Below, in pieces: positions 35,309 through 44,803 of a stretch of DNA of 64,000 bases. The position numbers were made by a program, and so were the translations under genes. Where the stretch lies: contig JAKOTR010000098.1 of assembly GCA_029776225.1 (NCBI GenBank), forward strand, positions 1-64,000, given 5' to 3'. The stretch's first letter is position 1. Every line of letters starts with the position of its first letter. The notes under the pieces were generated by a model. The model had not been told where the DNA came from and did no database searches. It saw only the letters and a list, made by a program, of their open reading frames with translations. This stretch comes from Acidobacteriota bacterium. Lineage in GTDB: Bacteria > Acidobacteriota > Terriglobia > Bryobacterales > Bryobacteraceae.

Positions 35309-37831
35309 TCAGAAGGCGCTGTAGAGTCCCTGCGGTTCGGACCAGCGGGCCGCATCCAAGTAGAAGCGGCGGCCGTCTGTACGCAGCGAAATCAGTCCCC
35401 ACAGATCCGTGCGGAGCACGTTTACGCGCCGCTCTGCGAGGCGCTCAAGCACCTGCGGGTTCGGCATGTTGAAGGAGCTTTCGTAGCCGGCGGAAATGAT
35501 TCCGTAGAGCGGCTGCACCGCGTCGAGAAAAGCGGGGGTGCTGGAGGTGCGGCTGCCGTGATGCGCCACTTTGAGCACATCGGTTTTCTCAACAGCGCCG
35601 CTGGCAACAAGCTCCCACTCAACCTGCCGCTCGATATCGCCCGTCAGCAGGAACGAGTGCCGGCCGTGGCTCAGGCGGAGCACCAGCGAGTCGTTGTTGT
35701 GCACCGTGTCGCCGGCCTCGTAATCCGGCGGCGGCGCCAGCACCTGAACCGTCGCGCCTCCGTAAGGAAACGAACGGCCCCCCCAAAGCGTAACGATGCG
35801 GACGCCACGGCGCAGTGCGAGGTCGCGGATGCGGAGCCAGTCGGGGCTGTTGCCCACCGGGCCCGTCCAGAGTTCGGCCGGGCGGAAGTTTTCGATGATG
35901 GCCGCGAGCCCGCCGATGTGGTCCACGTGCGGGTGCGAGAGGACGACGGCGTCGAGCCGTTTGATCGAGCGGCTCCAGAGGTAGGGCGAAACCACGTCCT
36001 CGCCGATGTCCAGGCGTGTGTTGCGGCGCTGGCCGAACGCGGGGATTCCGCCACCGTCCACGAGCATCAACTTGCCGTCCGGAAACGCCACGAACAGGCT
36101 CTCGCTCTGGCCGACGTCGATGGCGGTCAGCTCGAGCCTGCCCGGCTCAACCCGGGGCGCGAATGGATGCGCCACCATGACTACCAGCAGCGCCGTCGAG
36201 AGGCATAGCGAGCCAAGCAGGGCCGCCCGCCGCTTGCGAAACACAGCCATGGCCACGAGCGACGCCGTAAGAGCGAGCGCAAGCCAGAGCGGTGGAGCGG
36301 GAATGCGCCAGTGCGGTTCCCACTGCGTATGCAGGTGCACCACCCGGTGCGAAAACCCCAGCAGCCATCCGGCAACTACAGCCGGGAGTTTCCATCCGGT
36401 GAAAATGGCCAGGAAGCCAACCGGAATTACGGCCGACATCGGGAGCATGATCAGAATGTTTGCCGATATGCCGGTGAGGGAAAGGCGGTGGAAGTAGGCC
36501 GCCATAGGGAGCGCCAGCCCGAACTGGATCGTGGTCGAGACCACCGCGGTTTCGTAGGCGAAGAACAAGGCGCGCAGGAAAAGCCCGATCAGCGCCAGCC
36601 AGACCCGTTCCGGGACGCGCGTCCACAGCGACAGCGTCTCGGCAATCAGACGGAGTTCGACGCGGAAGTGAGCGGTGCGCGGCGCAAGGCGCGGGTCGCG
36701 GCCGGGATCGTTCAGACCGGTTAGGCCGGCCGCCAGCGGCGCCGACGTCCGCTCGATCAACGGAACGGCGAGCGCGCCGATGGCTGCTACCGCCAGGAAC
36801 GAAAGCTGGAAGCTCGCCTCGAACAACTGCTCCGGATCGCAGATGAGAAACCCCAGCGCGACGGCGGCGAGCAGGTTCAACAGCCGCGGTCTGCGGTACA
36901 GGTACCGCACCGCGACGAAGAGGCTGAGGCCGGCGGCGGCCCGGATCACCGGCGCCTGCCACCCGGCGACGAGCGCACAGAGCCACGCCACGAGCGCGGT
37001 GGCGGTGAGCGCGAGGCTCTGGGGTACGAAGCACACGCGCATCAGAAAGAGAAACACCCCGGCCAGCACGGTGATGTGCAGGCCGGAAATGACCAGCGTG
37101 TGGTAGGTTCCGGTGCGCCGAAAATCCTCGATCCACACTTTTTCCAGCCGGGAGGAATCGCCGATCAGCATGGCGCGCATCATAGCGGCGTTGTAGGAAT
37201 CATCGGGGTACAGCTGGTCGAGGCGGTCCAGCGCGGCGCCGCGCAGCGCGTAGATGGCGCGGCGAAGGCGGGACCCGCACTCGCCGGGCAGAACGTTGAC
37301 CGTCGCGCCGGAAGGCATGGAAGCCGTCCAGTAGATGTGTTTGCGGGCCATGTAGCCGGCGTAGTCGAAGGAACCGGGGTTGCGGAAGTTGCGCGTGCGG
37401 CGGACGCGGGCGTCCACCTCCACGATTTGCCCATAGCGCAGCGCGGGCGGCTGTACGCCCTCTCTCGGATACATGCTCACCTGCACGCGGGCGCCGGGCT
37501 CGAGTTCCAGCACGAACTGCATGCGGTCCTCGGAAAAGACCGGCGGCTCGACGACGCAGCCGGCGAGGATGACCACTTCGCGCGGCGCCGCATCGAGCTC
37601 AGGACGCGGGGGCGGCCGGTGGGCGATGCCCGTCAGCGCCCCGGCAAACACAAGCGCTACGAGGCAGCACGCCATGGCGGCGCGGCGCGTGCTTTTGGCA
37701 AGCGCAAAAACCGCGAGCGCGGCCAGGGCGAGGCTCGCCGGCCACAACTCGTGCGCTTCGAAACCAGCAAAACGCGCCAGCAGAATGCCCGCGGCGACAG
37801 CCGCCAAGGGCGGAATCAACGGATCCGGCAC
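35309..37831 (-). CDS. comEC: ComEC/Rec2 family DNA uptake protein
   Basis: About 840 residues in the standard three-part layout: N-terminal membrane helices with an OB-fold DUF4131 domain (30-200), the Competence core of many helices (residues about 215-520, starting RTGTYHTLVISGLHITVLAG), and a C-terminal metallo-beta-lactamase domain with SHPHVDHIGG, LLTGDIE and KVAHHGS. It forms the inner-membrane channel for single-stranded DNA uptake. The GTG at 37831, with GGAGG 4 nt before, is preferred to a TTG ten codons upstream. No other competence genes are in the window. Confidence 0.92.
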   Translation of the reverse strand: MPDPLIPPLAAVAAGILLARFAGFEAHELWPASLALAALAVFALAKSTRRAAMACCLVALVFAGALTGIAHRPPPRPELDAAPREVVILAGCVVEPPVFSEDRMQFVLELEPGARVQVSMYPREGVQPPALRYGQIVEVDARVRRTRNFRNPGSFDYAGYMARKHIYWTASMPSGATVNVLPGECGSRLRRAIYALRGAALDRLDQLYPDDSYNAAMMRAMLIGDSSRLEKVWIEDFRRTGTYHTLVISGLHITVLAGVFLFLMRVCFVPQSLALTATALVAWLCALVAGWQAPVIRAAAGLSLFVAVRYLYRRPRLLNLLAAVALGFLICDPEQLFEASFQLSFLAVAAIGALAVPLIERTSAPLAAGLTGLNDPGRDPRLAPRTAHFRVELRLIAETLSLWTRVPERVWLALIGLFLRALFFAYETAVVSTTIQFGLALPMAAYFHRLSLTGISANILIMLPMSAVIPVGFLAIFTGWKLPAVVAGWLLGFSHRVVHLHTQWEPHWRIPAPPLWLALALTASLVAMAVFRKRRAALLGSLCLSTALLVVMVAHPFAPRVEPGRLELTAIDVGQSESLFVAFPDGKLMLVDGGGIPAFGQRRNTRLDIGEDVVSPYLWSRSIKRLDAVVLSHPHVDHIGGLAAIIENFRPAELWTGPVGNSPDWLRIRDLALRRGVRIVTLWGGRSFPYGGATVQVLAPPPDYEAGDTVHNNDSLVLRLSHGRHSFLLTGDIERQVEWELVASGAVEKTDVLKVAHHGSRTSSTPAFLDAVQPLYGIISAGYESSFNMPNPQVLERLAERRVNVLRTDLWGLISLRTDGRRFYLDAARWSEPQGLYSAF

Positions 37832-37905
37832 GCCACCTCCACGAAATATAGTGGCTGCCAAAACGGGAATTCACTCTGGAATTCGGGAATTGCGCCGCTG
37901 TGAAA

Positions 37906-39222
37906 TCAGCCGGCCGGGAGAGCCGCCAGCGCGCGGCGGCAGATTTCGGCATGACGCGCGCGCCTGTCCTTGCGGAAGCGGCGGCGCGTTTCTTCATCAA
38001 GCGGCGGCAGCAGATCGAAGGTAATGTTGGCGGGCTGGTAATGGGCTGGGTCGGCGCCGGAGACGTAATGGCAGAGCGAACCGATTGCGGTTTCGCGGGG
38101 AAGCGGGCAGGGCCGCTCGCCACGGGCGAGCGCGGCTGCGTTGCGGCCTGCCACCAGACCGGTCGCGATCGATTCCACGTAGCCTTCCACGCCGCAGATC
38201 TGGCCGGCGAAGAAGCACGACTCTCTTGTCCTTAGCTGAAGAGTCGGCGCAAGCAGGGCGGGCGCGTTGATGTACGTGTTCCGGTGCACCTGGCCGAAGC
38301 GGATGAACTCGGCATGCTCCAGGCCCGGGATCATGCGCAGCACGCGCGCCTGCTCGCCGTAGCGCATGTGGTTCTGCATTCCGACCAGGTTGTAGCTGTC
38401 CGCCCGCAGGTTCTCCTGCCGCAACTGCACGACGGCGTAGGGACGCCGCCCCGTCCGCGGGTCAATCAATCCCGCCGGTTTCATCGGCCCGAAACGCAGC
38501 GTGTCGCGGCCGCGGCGGGCCAGTTCTTCGATGGGCAGGCAGGCTTCAAAGTACGGCACATCGTCCGGGATGTGCGCGCTCACGCTCTCGGCCGCGAGCA
38601 GCGCGTCGACAAAGCGCTCGTACTGGTCCTTGTCGAACGGGCAGTTCAGATAATCGGCCGTGGAATCGAGCGATTTGTCGTAGCGCGAGGCGCGGAATGC
38701 GATCGACGTATCCACGGAATCGGCTTCCACGATGGGGCTGATCGCGTCGTAGAAAAAGAGCCGCTCGGAGCCGGTGAGCCGCGCAATGTCGCGGGCGAGT
38801 GCATCGCTGGTCAGCGGTCCGGTGGCGATCACGACGATGCCGTCCGGGATAGCCTCGACTTCCTCGCGCCGGACTTCGATCATAGGTTCGGATGCGATGA
38901 TCTCGGTGAGGCGCCCTGCGAACCGCTCCCGGTCCACCGTCAGCGCATGCCCGCCGGGGACGCGCGCCTCCGCGGCGATTTGAAGCAGCAGCGAGCCGAG
39001 ACGCCGCAGTTCTTCCTTGAGCAGCCAGGGAGCGGAGTTCTCCTGCTCGGTCTTCAGGGAATTACTGCATACAAGTTCGCCGAACAGGCCGGTCTTGTGC
39101 GCCGGCGTCGTCCGGTGCGGGCGCATTTCGTAGAGGATGACCTTGCAGCCCGCCCGCGCCGCCTGCCATGCGGCCTCGCTGCCCGCAAGTCCGCCGCCGA
39201 TGATGTGAATGGGGTGGATCAA
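37906..39222 (-). CDS. trmFO: Methylenetetrahydrofolate-tRNA-(uracil-5-)-methyltransferase TrmFO
   Basis: A 438-residue flavoprotein. The FAD motif IHIIGGGLAGSEAAWQAA begins at residue 5. GLFGELVCSNSLK contains one catalytic Cys, and CFFAGQICGVEGYVES the second. It forms ribothymidine at position 54 of tRNA using methylenetetrahydrofolate and FADH2. The usual length is 435-470. The upstream repeats end 20 nt before its start. TrmFO together with MnmG shows folate/flavin-dependent tRNA modification in this organism. Confidence 0.96.
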   Translation of the reverse strand: MIHPIHIIGGGLAGSEAAWQAARAGCKVILYEMRPHRTTPAHKTGLFGELVCSNSLKTEQENSAPWLLKEELRRLGSLLLQIAAEARVPGGHALTVDRERFAGRLTEIIASEPMIEVRREEVEAIPDGIVVIATGPLTSDALARDIARLTGSERLFFYDAISPIVEADSVDTSIAFRASRYDKSLDSTADYLNCPFDKDQYERFVDALLAAESVSAHIPDDVPYFEACLPIEELARRGRDTLRFGPMKPAGLIDPRTGRRPYAVVQLRQENLRADSYNLVGMQNHMRYGEQARVLRMIPGLEHAEFIRFGQVHRNTYINAPALLAPTLQLRTRESCFFAGQICGVEGYVESIATGLVAGRNAAALARGERPCPLPRETAIGSLCHYVSGADPAHYQPANITFDLLPPLDEETRRRFRKDRRARHAEICRRALAALPAG

Positions 39223-39243
39223 CGCCGTCTTCTACTGATTATT

Positions 39244-39336
39244 GTATCCACCCCCCGGCTGCGCCCAGCCGTGGTGTGTATCCACCCCCTGCCTGTGTTG
39301 ACCGTGAAGTGTATCGACCCCCTGCCTGTGCTTAAC
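39244..39336. repeat. Three short tandem-like repeats (GTATCCACCCCC core)
   Basis: The core GTATC(C/G)ACCCCC occurs at about 39244, 39278 and 39311 with periods of 34 and 33 bp. The last two share a longer unit of 28 nt (GTGTATC.ACCCCCTGCCTGT...) with few differences. They lie between trmFO and the VOC gene and run a few bases into the VOC 3' end. Confidence 0.8.
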
Positions 39337-39805
39337 CCTGATGCGCCTGCGTCTCGGCGAACATTGCTTCGGCGGCCTTCTTCATCTCCTCGGGCGTGAC
39401 GTCTTTGACGTGGGTCGCCATGGCCCAGGTGTGGCCGAACGGATCGGTCACTTTCGCCACGCGATCGCCCCAGAACATATCGGCCGGAGGTTGTTCCGCT
39501 TTCGCCCCTGCGTCAACAGCCTGCTTAAACGACGCATCCACGTCCGGCACGTACAGGAAAAGGCTCACCGGGCTGCCGCCCAGAGTCTGAGGCGATGTCG
39601 CGCATCCCGGAGATTCTTCCCCGAGCATGAATTTGGAATCGCCGATCTGCAGCTCGGCATGAGCCACCTTGCCCCCGGGCGCATCCAAGCGGAAAGCCTC
39701 GACGGCGCCGAATGCGCGGCGGTAAAAATCGATCGCCTTTGCCGCCTCGCGCACGACCAGCGCCGGAGTGATGGTGTGATACCCCTCAGGAATTTTCGCA
39801 GCCAC
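39332..39805 (-). CDS. VOC family protein (glyoxalase/PhnB-like)
   Basis: A 157-residue protein with two beta-alpha-beta-beta-beta modules. It starts with IPEGYHTITPALVVREAAKA and contains FYRRAFGAVEAFRL, SLFLYVPDVDASFKQAVDAG and KVTDPFGHTWAMATH, the pattern of PhnB/YdhR-type VOC proteins. These often bind a metal and act in isomerisation or resistance, but most members have no known substrate. The GTG at 39805 has AGGAGGGG just upstream. The frame extends to 39949 only as antisense of the next gene. It is divergent from the dehydratase gene. Confidence 0.88.
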   Translation of the reverse strand: MAAKIPEGYHTITPALVVREAAKAIDFYRRAFGAVEAFRLDAPGGKVAHAELQIGDSKFMLGEESPGCATSPQTLGGSPVSLFLYVPDVDASFKQAVDAGAKAEQPPADMFWGDRVAKVTDPFGHTWAMATHVKDVTPEEMKKAAEAMFAETQAHQG

Positions 39806-39866
39806 GATACCCCTCCTGCCCCCCAGTGTAATCGGCGGGCAAATTGGCTGGTTGTAAAATGTTCCG

Positions 39867-40820
39867 GTGATCGATCGGATCAAGCCCGAGCACATCCGGG
39901 AAGCCGCGGATCGTATTCGCCCGATCGCGCACCGCACGCCGGTGTACACTTCGCGCAGCTTCGACGCCGAAGCGGGCGTGAGCGCGCATTTTAAATGCGA
40001 GAACTTTCAGCGCGGGGGCGCGTTCAAGATTCGCGGCGCGTCGAATTTCATTTTTTCGATTCCGCGCGAAGACCTCAGCCGCGGCGTGGTCGCGTATTCG
40101 TCAGGAAATCACGCGCAGGCGGTTGCGATCGCGGCGCGTCACGTCGGCGCAAAAGCGACGCTGGTGATGCCGAATGATGCGCCCCGTTCGAAGGTCGAGG
40201 CGACGCGCTGCTACGGGGCCGAAATCGTGGTTTACGACAGGCTGCGCGACAACCGCGAAGCGATCGGCGCCCGCATCGCCGCCGAAAGCGGCGCCACGCT
40301 CGTGCCGCCTTTCGACCACCCGTGGATCATAGCCGGCCAGGGCACCGCGGCGCTGGAGCTGATAGAGCAGGCGCCCCAGCTCGATGCGCTCATTGCGCCC
40401 GTGGGCGGCGGCGGGCTGCTTGCCGGCTGCGCCATAGCGGCCAAAAGCCTCATTCCGAGCATCCGCATCTTCGGGGCGGAGCCGGAGGACGCCAACGATA
40501 CGTATCTTTCCTTCCGCGCCGGTGAGAGAATCGAGATCCCGCCGCCCAAAACGCTTGCCGACGGCCTGCGCGCGACCCGTCCTGGCGCGCTCACCTTTCC
40601 GATCCTGAGAGAGCTCGCCGAAAACATTGTGCTCGTAAGCGAGGAAGAGATCCGGGCGACAGTAAAATTCCTGCTGACGAGAATGAAAATCCTGGTGGAA
40701 CCGAGCGGAGCGGTAGCCGCGGCCGCCGTTCTGTTCCGCAAACTGCCCGCCGGCATTCGTTCGGTGGGGGTGATTCTCTCGGGCGGGAACGTGGATTTCG
40801 AGGTACTTAGAGAACTGTAA
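39867..40820 (+). CDS. PLP-dependent threonine/serine dehydratase (or serine racemase)
   Basis: A 317-residue fold-type II PLP enzyme. The Schiff-base lysine lies in FQRGGAFKIRGA, SSGNHAQAVA supplies the substrate loop, and the glycine loop PVGGGGLLAG binds the phosphate. There is no C-terminal ACT regulatory domain, so it resembles catabolic threonine dehydratase (TdcB) or serine racemase rather than biosynthetic IlvA. Products would be 2-oxobutyrate or pyruvate plus ammonia. The start is GTG. It ends at a bidirectional terminator. Confidence 0.88.
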   Translation: MIDRIKPEHIREAADRIRPIAHRTPVYTSRSFDAEAGVSAHFKCENFQRGGAFKIRGASNFIFSIPREDLSRGVVAYSSGNHAQAVAIAARHVGAKATLVMPNDAPRSKVEATRCYGAEIVVYDRLRDNREAIGARIAAESGATLVPPFDHPWIIAGQGTAALELIEQAPQLDALIAPVGGGGLLAGCAIAAKSLIPSIRIFGAEPEDANDTYLSFRAGERIEIPPPKTLADGLRATRPGALTFPILRELAENIVLVSEEEIRATVKFLLTRMKILVEPSGAVAAAAVLFRKLPAGIRSVGVILSGGNVDFEVLREL

Positions 40821-40831
40821 GAACGCGAAAA

Positions 40832-40863
40832 AGGCCGGGCACGCGCGGCGGCATGCCCGGCCT
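40832..40863. terminator. Bidirectional terminator between dehydratase and GH78 genes
   Basis: A 10-bp perfect stem AGGCCGGGCA (40832-40841)/TGCCCGGCCT (40854-40863) with a 12-nt loop. It is followed by GTTTGTT on the plus strand, and by TTTTTC after the stem on the minus strand. It sits between two convergent genes. Confidence 0.85.
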
Positions 40864-40868
40864 GTTTG

Positions 40869-43220
40869 TTACATGCTGATCTTGTTGACTCCCGCCGACA
40901 GCGCCTGGCGCTTGCCCTGCCAGACGAACTCGCCGTCCACTCCGGGCGGCAAAGTGACCTCGCCTTCCAGCTTGCCGTCCCGCAGCGCGAGGCTCACCGC
41001 CACCTCGCCCTTGGGATGCGGGATCGCGCCGGCAGCCTTTGTCAGCTTGCCGAGCGATGGCCGGATCACGACGCGGCGGAAGCCCGGCGCGGCCGAGTCG
41101 ATCCCCAGCACCGTGCGGAACAGCTCGATGTTCGGGCTGGCGCCCCAGGCGTGGCAGTCCGAACGCGAAGGCTCGTAACTCTCGGCCCAGGTGGTCAGGC
41201 CGAGCGACAACTGCGTGCGCCATTCATCCAGCATGTCGAGGTAGCGGTCGCCCGCACCCGCCGCCGCCAGGGCCGCGTGCAGATAGTAGCGGAAGTAAAT
41301 CGAGCAGGCCACCAGCGAGGTGTCCTCGGCGGCGCGCTCGATCAAGTCGCGCGCTTCCTTGCCGCGGGTCACGCCGGCCAGCACCGCCAGCGCCTGAGTG
41401 TGCTGCGAGAAGTGCGCCTTGTCGGTGGTGTCCGCGAACAGCCGGCGGTTTGCGTCCCAATACAGGTTGCGCACTGCCGCCCGCAGCTCCGCGGCCGACC
41501 GGTCGTATTCTTCGGCCAGCGCCTTGGAGCCGAGTGCCGCCTCCATCTGCGCCGCCCACTGGTAGGCGAGCAGGAGTTGCAGATCGTGCAGGGCCGATGA
41601 GCCGTCCGATCCGGCGGGCGGAACGCCGCTGCGCCACTGGCGCGTCCAGTCCACGAAATTCCACCACGGCACCCTCGCCAGCGACGCGTTCGGTTTCTGA
41701 TACGACGCGAAAAACGAAAGCACCGCGCGCACGCCGGGCAGCATCTGTTTCACGAATGCCGGATCGTCCTGGTACATCCAGTAATCGTGCACCATCCCGA
41801 TCCACCACAGCGAGAACCCAGGTATGTACTGCTGCAACCGGGACGGCGCGCGGCTGTAGGTTGCGCCTTCGGCCGTGCGCGACGAATTAATCTGCTCGAT
41901 GGCATTGCGCATGAGGCGGGCGTCGCCGCTCATGTAAAGCGAGACCAGCGCCTGGATGCGCGTGTCGCCCACGTACTGTAGCTGCTCGTAGTAGGGGCAA
42001 TCCATATAGGTTTCATGCGCACAAAGCCGTGCGGTGCGCCAGCCGACGTCGAGTATCTTATCGAGCTCCGGAGAATTGGCCTGGAAGCGCGCCTTGCGCT
42101 CGAACGGGTAGCCCGTGTAAATGCCGCGAAAGTCGTTGATGGTGAGCGGAGCGTCTTTCGTTTCCACCATGAGCCGCACGTAGCGGTACGTGCGCCACCA
42201 TAGCGGCCGGAACACGCGCCGCGCGCCGCCATCGGCAATGAAGACGTCCTGGTAGCCCAGGAACTGCTTGCCCTCGACCTCGTTGCGGTTCTCCTTCCGG
42301 TTTGTGCCCGGCACGTAGAGCGCCTCGGCGTAGCCGATGGTGACGACCGCACCGGCGCCGCCGCTGACCTCGAGTTCCGGGTAGGCCGTTGTCAGGTAGT
42401 CCTGGTCCAGCAGAAGCTCGGCCTTCGTGCGGGCGGGGATCACCAGCGGTGCGGGCGAGGCCGGGAACCCGGCGGGTGGCTTCACTCCGCTGGCCTTGCG
42501 CACGCGCGCGAGCCGCTCCGGTTTCATTTCCATCATGGGAATCGAACGCGGAACCAGCATCCAGCGGCTGGGACTATCGGAGGAGTTGCGCGGCGCGCCT
42601 GCGGGCCCTGGCGCGGGAGCTTTCCATGCCGAGTCGTCGTAATCGGGCTGTTCCCAACCCCACGGATAGCGCGACGCCGTCACGCGCTCGCCCGGCCCGG
42701 CGACGTAGTATCCGAAGGGCACTAATTTCCGGGTCACCGGTTCCGGCTCGTAGGCCTCGTTGCGAATGCATTTCCATTCGCGGCCGGTGTTCACAACGCG
42801 TTCGGCTTCTCCGTTGCCCGCCAGCAGGAAGCCGGTCCGGTTGGTGATCTGGGCCATGGGCGCGTCCACGCCCGCGTTCCACACCACCGCAGCCAGCACG
42901 TTCTTGCCGGGCTTCAGCAGGTGCGCGATGTCGTACGTCTCAAAGCGCCAGTGAAAGATGTCGCCGCGCGCCGGGCCAAAGCCCACGTACTCGCCATTCA
43001 CGAAAAGCTGATAGCGGTTATCGGCCGTCACGTGGATTTTGAACGACGCCGGTCTCGACGGCAGATCGAATGTGCGGCGGAAATGGTAGACGCCGTAGTC
43101 GAACGGCGGCGCGCCCTCGACGGAAATCCACTGCGCGCGCCACCGCTGGGTCAAAATGTCCTCATCGGCAGCGAATAACGAGGAGGAAGCTAACATCAGG
43201 GCGAAAACGATCCGTCTCAT
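40869..43220 (-). CDS. Secreted alpha-L-rhamnosidase (GH78)
   Basis: A 783-residue protein with a signal peptide ([17 protein letters not shown]). It has N-terminal beta-sandwich domains ([31 protein letters not shown]), then the (alpha/alpha)6 barrel beginning near residue 370. The motif [19 protein letters not shown] carries the acidic catalytic residues. A C-terminal beta domain follows. GH78 enzymes release L-rhamnose from pectin rhamnogalacturonan or plant glycosides; export suggests extracellular or periplasmic action. It heads a glycosidase cluster with the next two genes. Confidence 0.88.
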   Translation of the reverse strand: MRRIVFALMLASSSLFAADEDILTQRWRAQWISVEGAPPFDYGVYHFRRTFDLPSRPASFKIHVTADNRYQLFVNGEYVGFGPARGDIFHWRFETYDIAHLLKPGKNVLAAVVWNAGVDAPMAQITNRTGFLLAGNGEAERVVNTGREWKCIRNEAYEPEPVTRKLVPFGYYVAGPGERVTASRYPWGWEQPDYDDSAWKAPAPGPAGAPRNSSDSPSRWMLVPRSIPMMEMKPERLARVRKASGVKPPAGFPASPAPLVIPARTKAELLLDQDYLTTAYPELEVSGGAGAVVTIGYAEALYVPGTNRKENRNEVEGKQFLGYQDVFIADGGARRVFRPLWWRTYRYVRLMVETKDAPLTINDFRGIYTGYPFERKARFQANSPELDKILDVGWRTARLCAHETYMDCPYYEQLQYVGDTRIQALVSLYMSGDARLMRNAIEQINSSRTAEGATYSRAPSRLQQYIPGFSLWWIGMVHDYWMYQDDPAFVKQMLPGVRAVLSFFASYQKPNASLARVPWWNFVDWTRQWRSGVPPAGSDGSSALHDLQLLLAYQWAAQMEAALGSKALAEEYDRSAAELRAAVRNLYWDANRRLFADTTDKAHFSQHTQALAVLAGVTRGKEARDLIERAAEDTSLVACSIYFRYYLHAALAAAGAGDRYLDMLDEWRTQLSLGLTTWAESYEPSRSDCHAWGASPNIELFRTVLGIDSAAPGFRRVVIRPSLGKLTKAAGAIPHPKGEVAVSLALRDGKLEGEVTLPPGVDGEFVWQGKRQALSAGVNKISM

Positions 43221-43281
43221 GGGAAACTCTGATCTAGAATATCGCTCCGGCTTGCCTTTGTCTCGCGCTCGAAGGGGACTT

Positions 43282-44685
43282 TCAGCCCGCGCGGCGGATG
43301 GCTAACGCGATATCCCTGACAAACGGCGGCGCGGTCACGCGTAGTTCCCCGCCTCCGGCGTGAGTAGCCTCGAACTCGCCACGGCTTTTGCCCGCCGCTG
43401 TGTCCCACGCGGTCACGTGATAGCGGCCCGGGGCCATTCCGGGGATCTCAATCTGCGGCGTTACCGGCTCGGCGCGCGGATCCAAACGCCCGTCCGAGCG
43501 AACGGTGTCCCGCCTGAGCAGCCAGAGGATGGCCTGGAAGGGGTCCGCGCTGGCGAACACCGCGACGTCGGCATCCGCGACCCGCACCTCTTGATTCAAA
43601 TTGCGCCTGGAATAGCAGCGCCAGTCGATGAGCGGTAGGAAACGCGCCAAGGCGCTCTGCGCCGCGTGCATTCCCCGGGTCAGGACGTGGGGTTTGCGGT
43701 TCGGCCACCTCATCCCGCCGCCCGCGCCGCCCGAGGCGAAGTGCGCCCACTGCATGTGGCGGAAGTACTCGTCGTCGAACGGCTCGGGAAGCGTCCGGTG
43801 GTGGTCCTTGTAGGTGTGAATTGGGCCGTGCTCGCTATCGAAGAAGGGGCGGTTGTCCCGGATTTCAGCCAGGGCCGCGCGCATCAGCCGGCCGGCGGCA
43901 ATCGCGGGGTCCACCGTGTTCCGGGGGAAGTCGATGGTTCCTTCTTCGTAGAAGTGCGTGCTGGCGAAATCCAGGCAGGGGTGGCGAAAGATGCAGTCCA
44001 GAATGCGGCTGTCCAGGCCCATGTGCGGCCCGAAGACGGAGACGGTCTGCGGGTGGGTCCGGCCGTAAAGCCTTGTTTCTAAGTCCCTTAAGTGGGTGCT
44101 CAGGTCCGTAATGAAATCGCTGAACGGCCCGGCCGAATTGCCCGCGTGCACCGGGTGGATTTCGTTCCACAGGTCCCAGGCGAACAGGGCGCCACTGCCG
44201 CCCCACCGCTGGGCCGCGAAGGCCAGCCGGTTCTTAATGGCGGCGCGCGTCGCCGGGCAGAGCAGCAGGCGGGAACGGTCTTCGCACGGGCCCCCATTTA
44301 ACTTGTTGTAAGGATGACGGTTCCACCGGTTCCACATCCAAAACGTGTCGAACGGGGTGACCAGCAGCCGCAGGTTGCGCTCTTGGCACTTCGCGAAAAG
44401 GTCATCCCAGAGCTGGATGAGGGCTGGGTTGAACTGCCCCACACGGCTTTCGAGCCGGCGGTTATCCGACTCGCTGTACTCGAGCATCACCCGCAGGCAG
44501 GTGACCCCATGCCGGGACAGCATGTCGAGGTACCTGTCCACCGCCGCTACGTCCCGGCGGCGGTACAGCCCGTCCAGAGACGGCCAGGTAATCGAGTCGT
44601 TGTGTCCTACAGGTGTCCAAGGCTCGCCGGTGGCGGTGACAAAGTAGGGAACCCCTTCGGAAACTGAAACCCAGGGGAGCGGCAT
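43282..44685 (-). CDS. Glycoside hydrolase, GH5/clan A-like
   Basis: A 467-residue TIM-barrel enzyme with no signal peptide, so probably cytoplasmic. The acid/base region is [13 protein letters not shown] near residue 175, and the nucleophile strand is [14 protein letters not shown] near 285. The N-terminus ([19 protein letters not shown]) resembles bacterial endo-mannanase or cellulase-like GH5 proteins. The C-terminal 90 residues are a beta domain. It is divergent from the GH2 gene across about 110 bp. The ATG at 44685 is preferred over a TTG three codons upstream. Confidence 0.75.
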   Translation of the reverse strand: MPLPWVSVSEGVPYFVTATGEPWTPVGHNDSITWPSLDGLYRRRDVAAVDRYLDMLSRHGVTCLRVMLEYSESDNRRLESRVGQFNPALIQLWDDLFAKCQERNLRLLVTPFDTFWMWNRWNRHPYNKLNGGPCEDRSRLLLCPATRAAIKNRLAFAAQRWGGSGALFAWDLWNEIHPVHAGNSAGPFSDFITDLSTHLRDLETRLYGRTHPQTVSVFGPHMGLDSRILDCIFRHPCLDFASTHFYEEGTIDFPRNTVDPAIAAGRLMRAALAEIRDNRPFFDSEHGPIHTYKDHHRTLPEPFDDEYFRHMQWAHFASGGAGGGMRWPNRKPHVLTRGMHAAQSALARFLPLIDWRCYSRRNLNQEVRVADADVAVFASADPFQAILWLLRRDTVRSDGRLDPRAEPVTPQIEIPGMAPGRYHVTAWDTAAGKSRGEFEATHAGGGELRVTAPPFVRDIALAIRRAG

Positions 44686-44803
44686 CGTGCCCAACTAATT
44701 CCATTCTACCCGTATCTGCGTTTAAAGTCCTTTTAATCATTAAGTTGGCGCGATGGTAGCAGCCCCTGAGATAAGATAGTGTTGTTGTTCCTACCTTTGT
44801 CGT

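Noticed and set aside
39244-39336. CRISPR array or DnaA-box cluster
   Set aside because: Only three short imperfect units with 33-34-bp spacing and no distinct spacers; the sequence does not match the DnaA box well.
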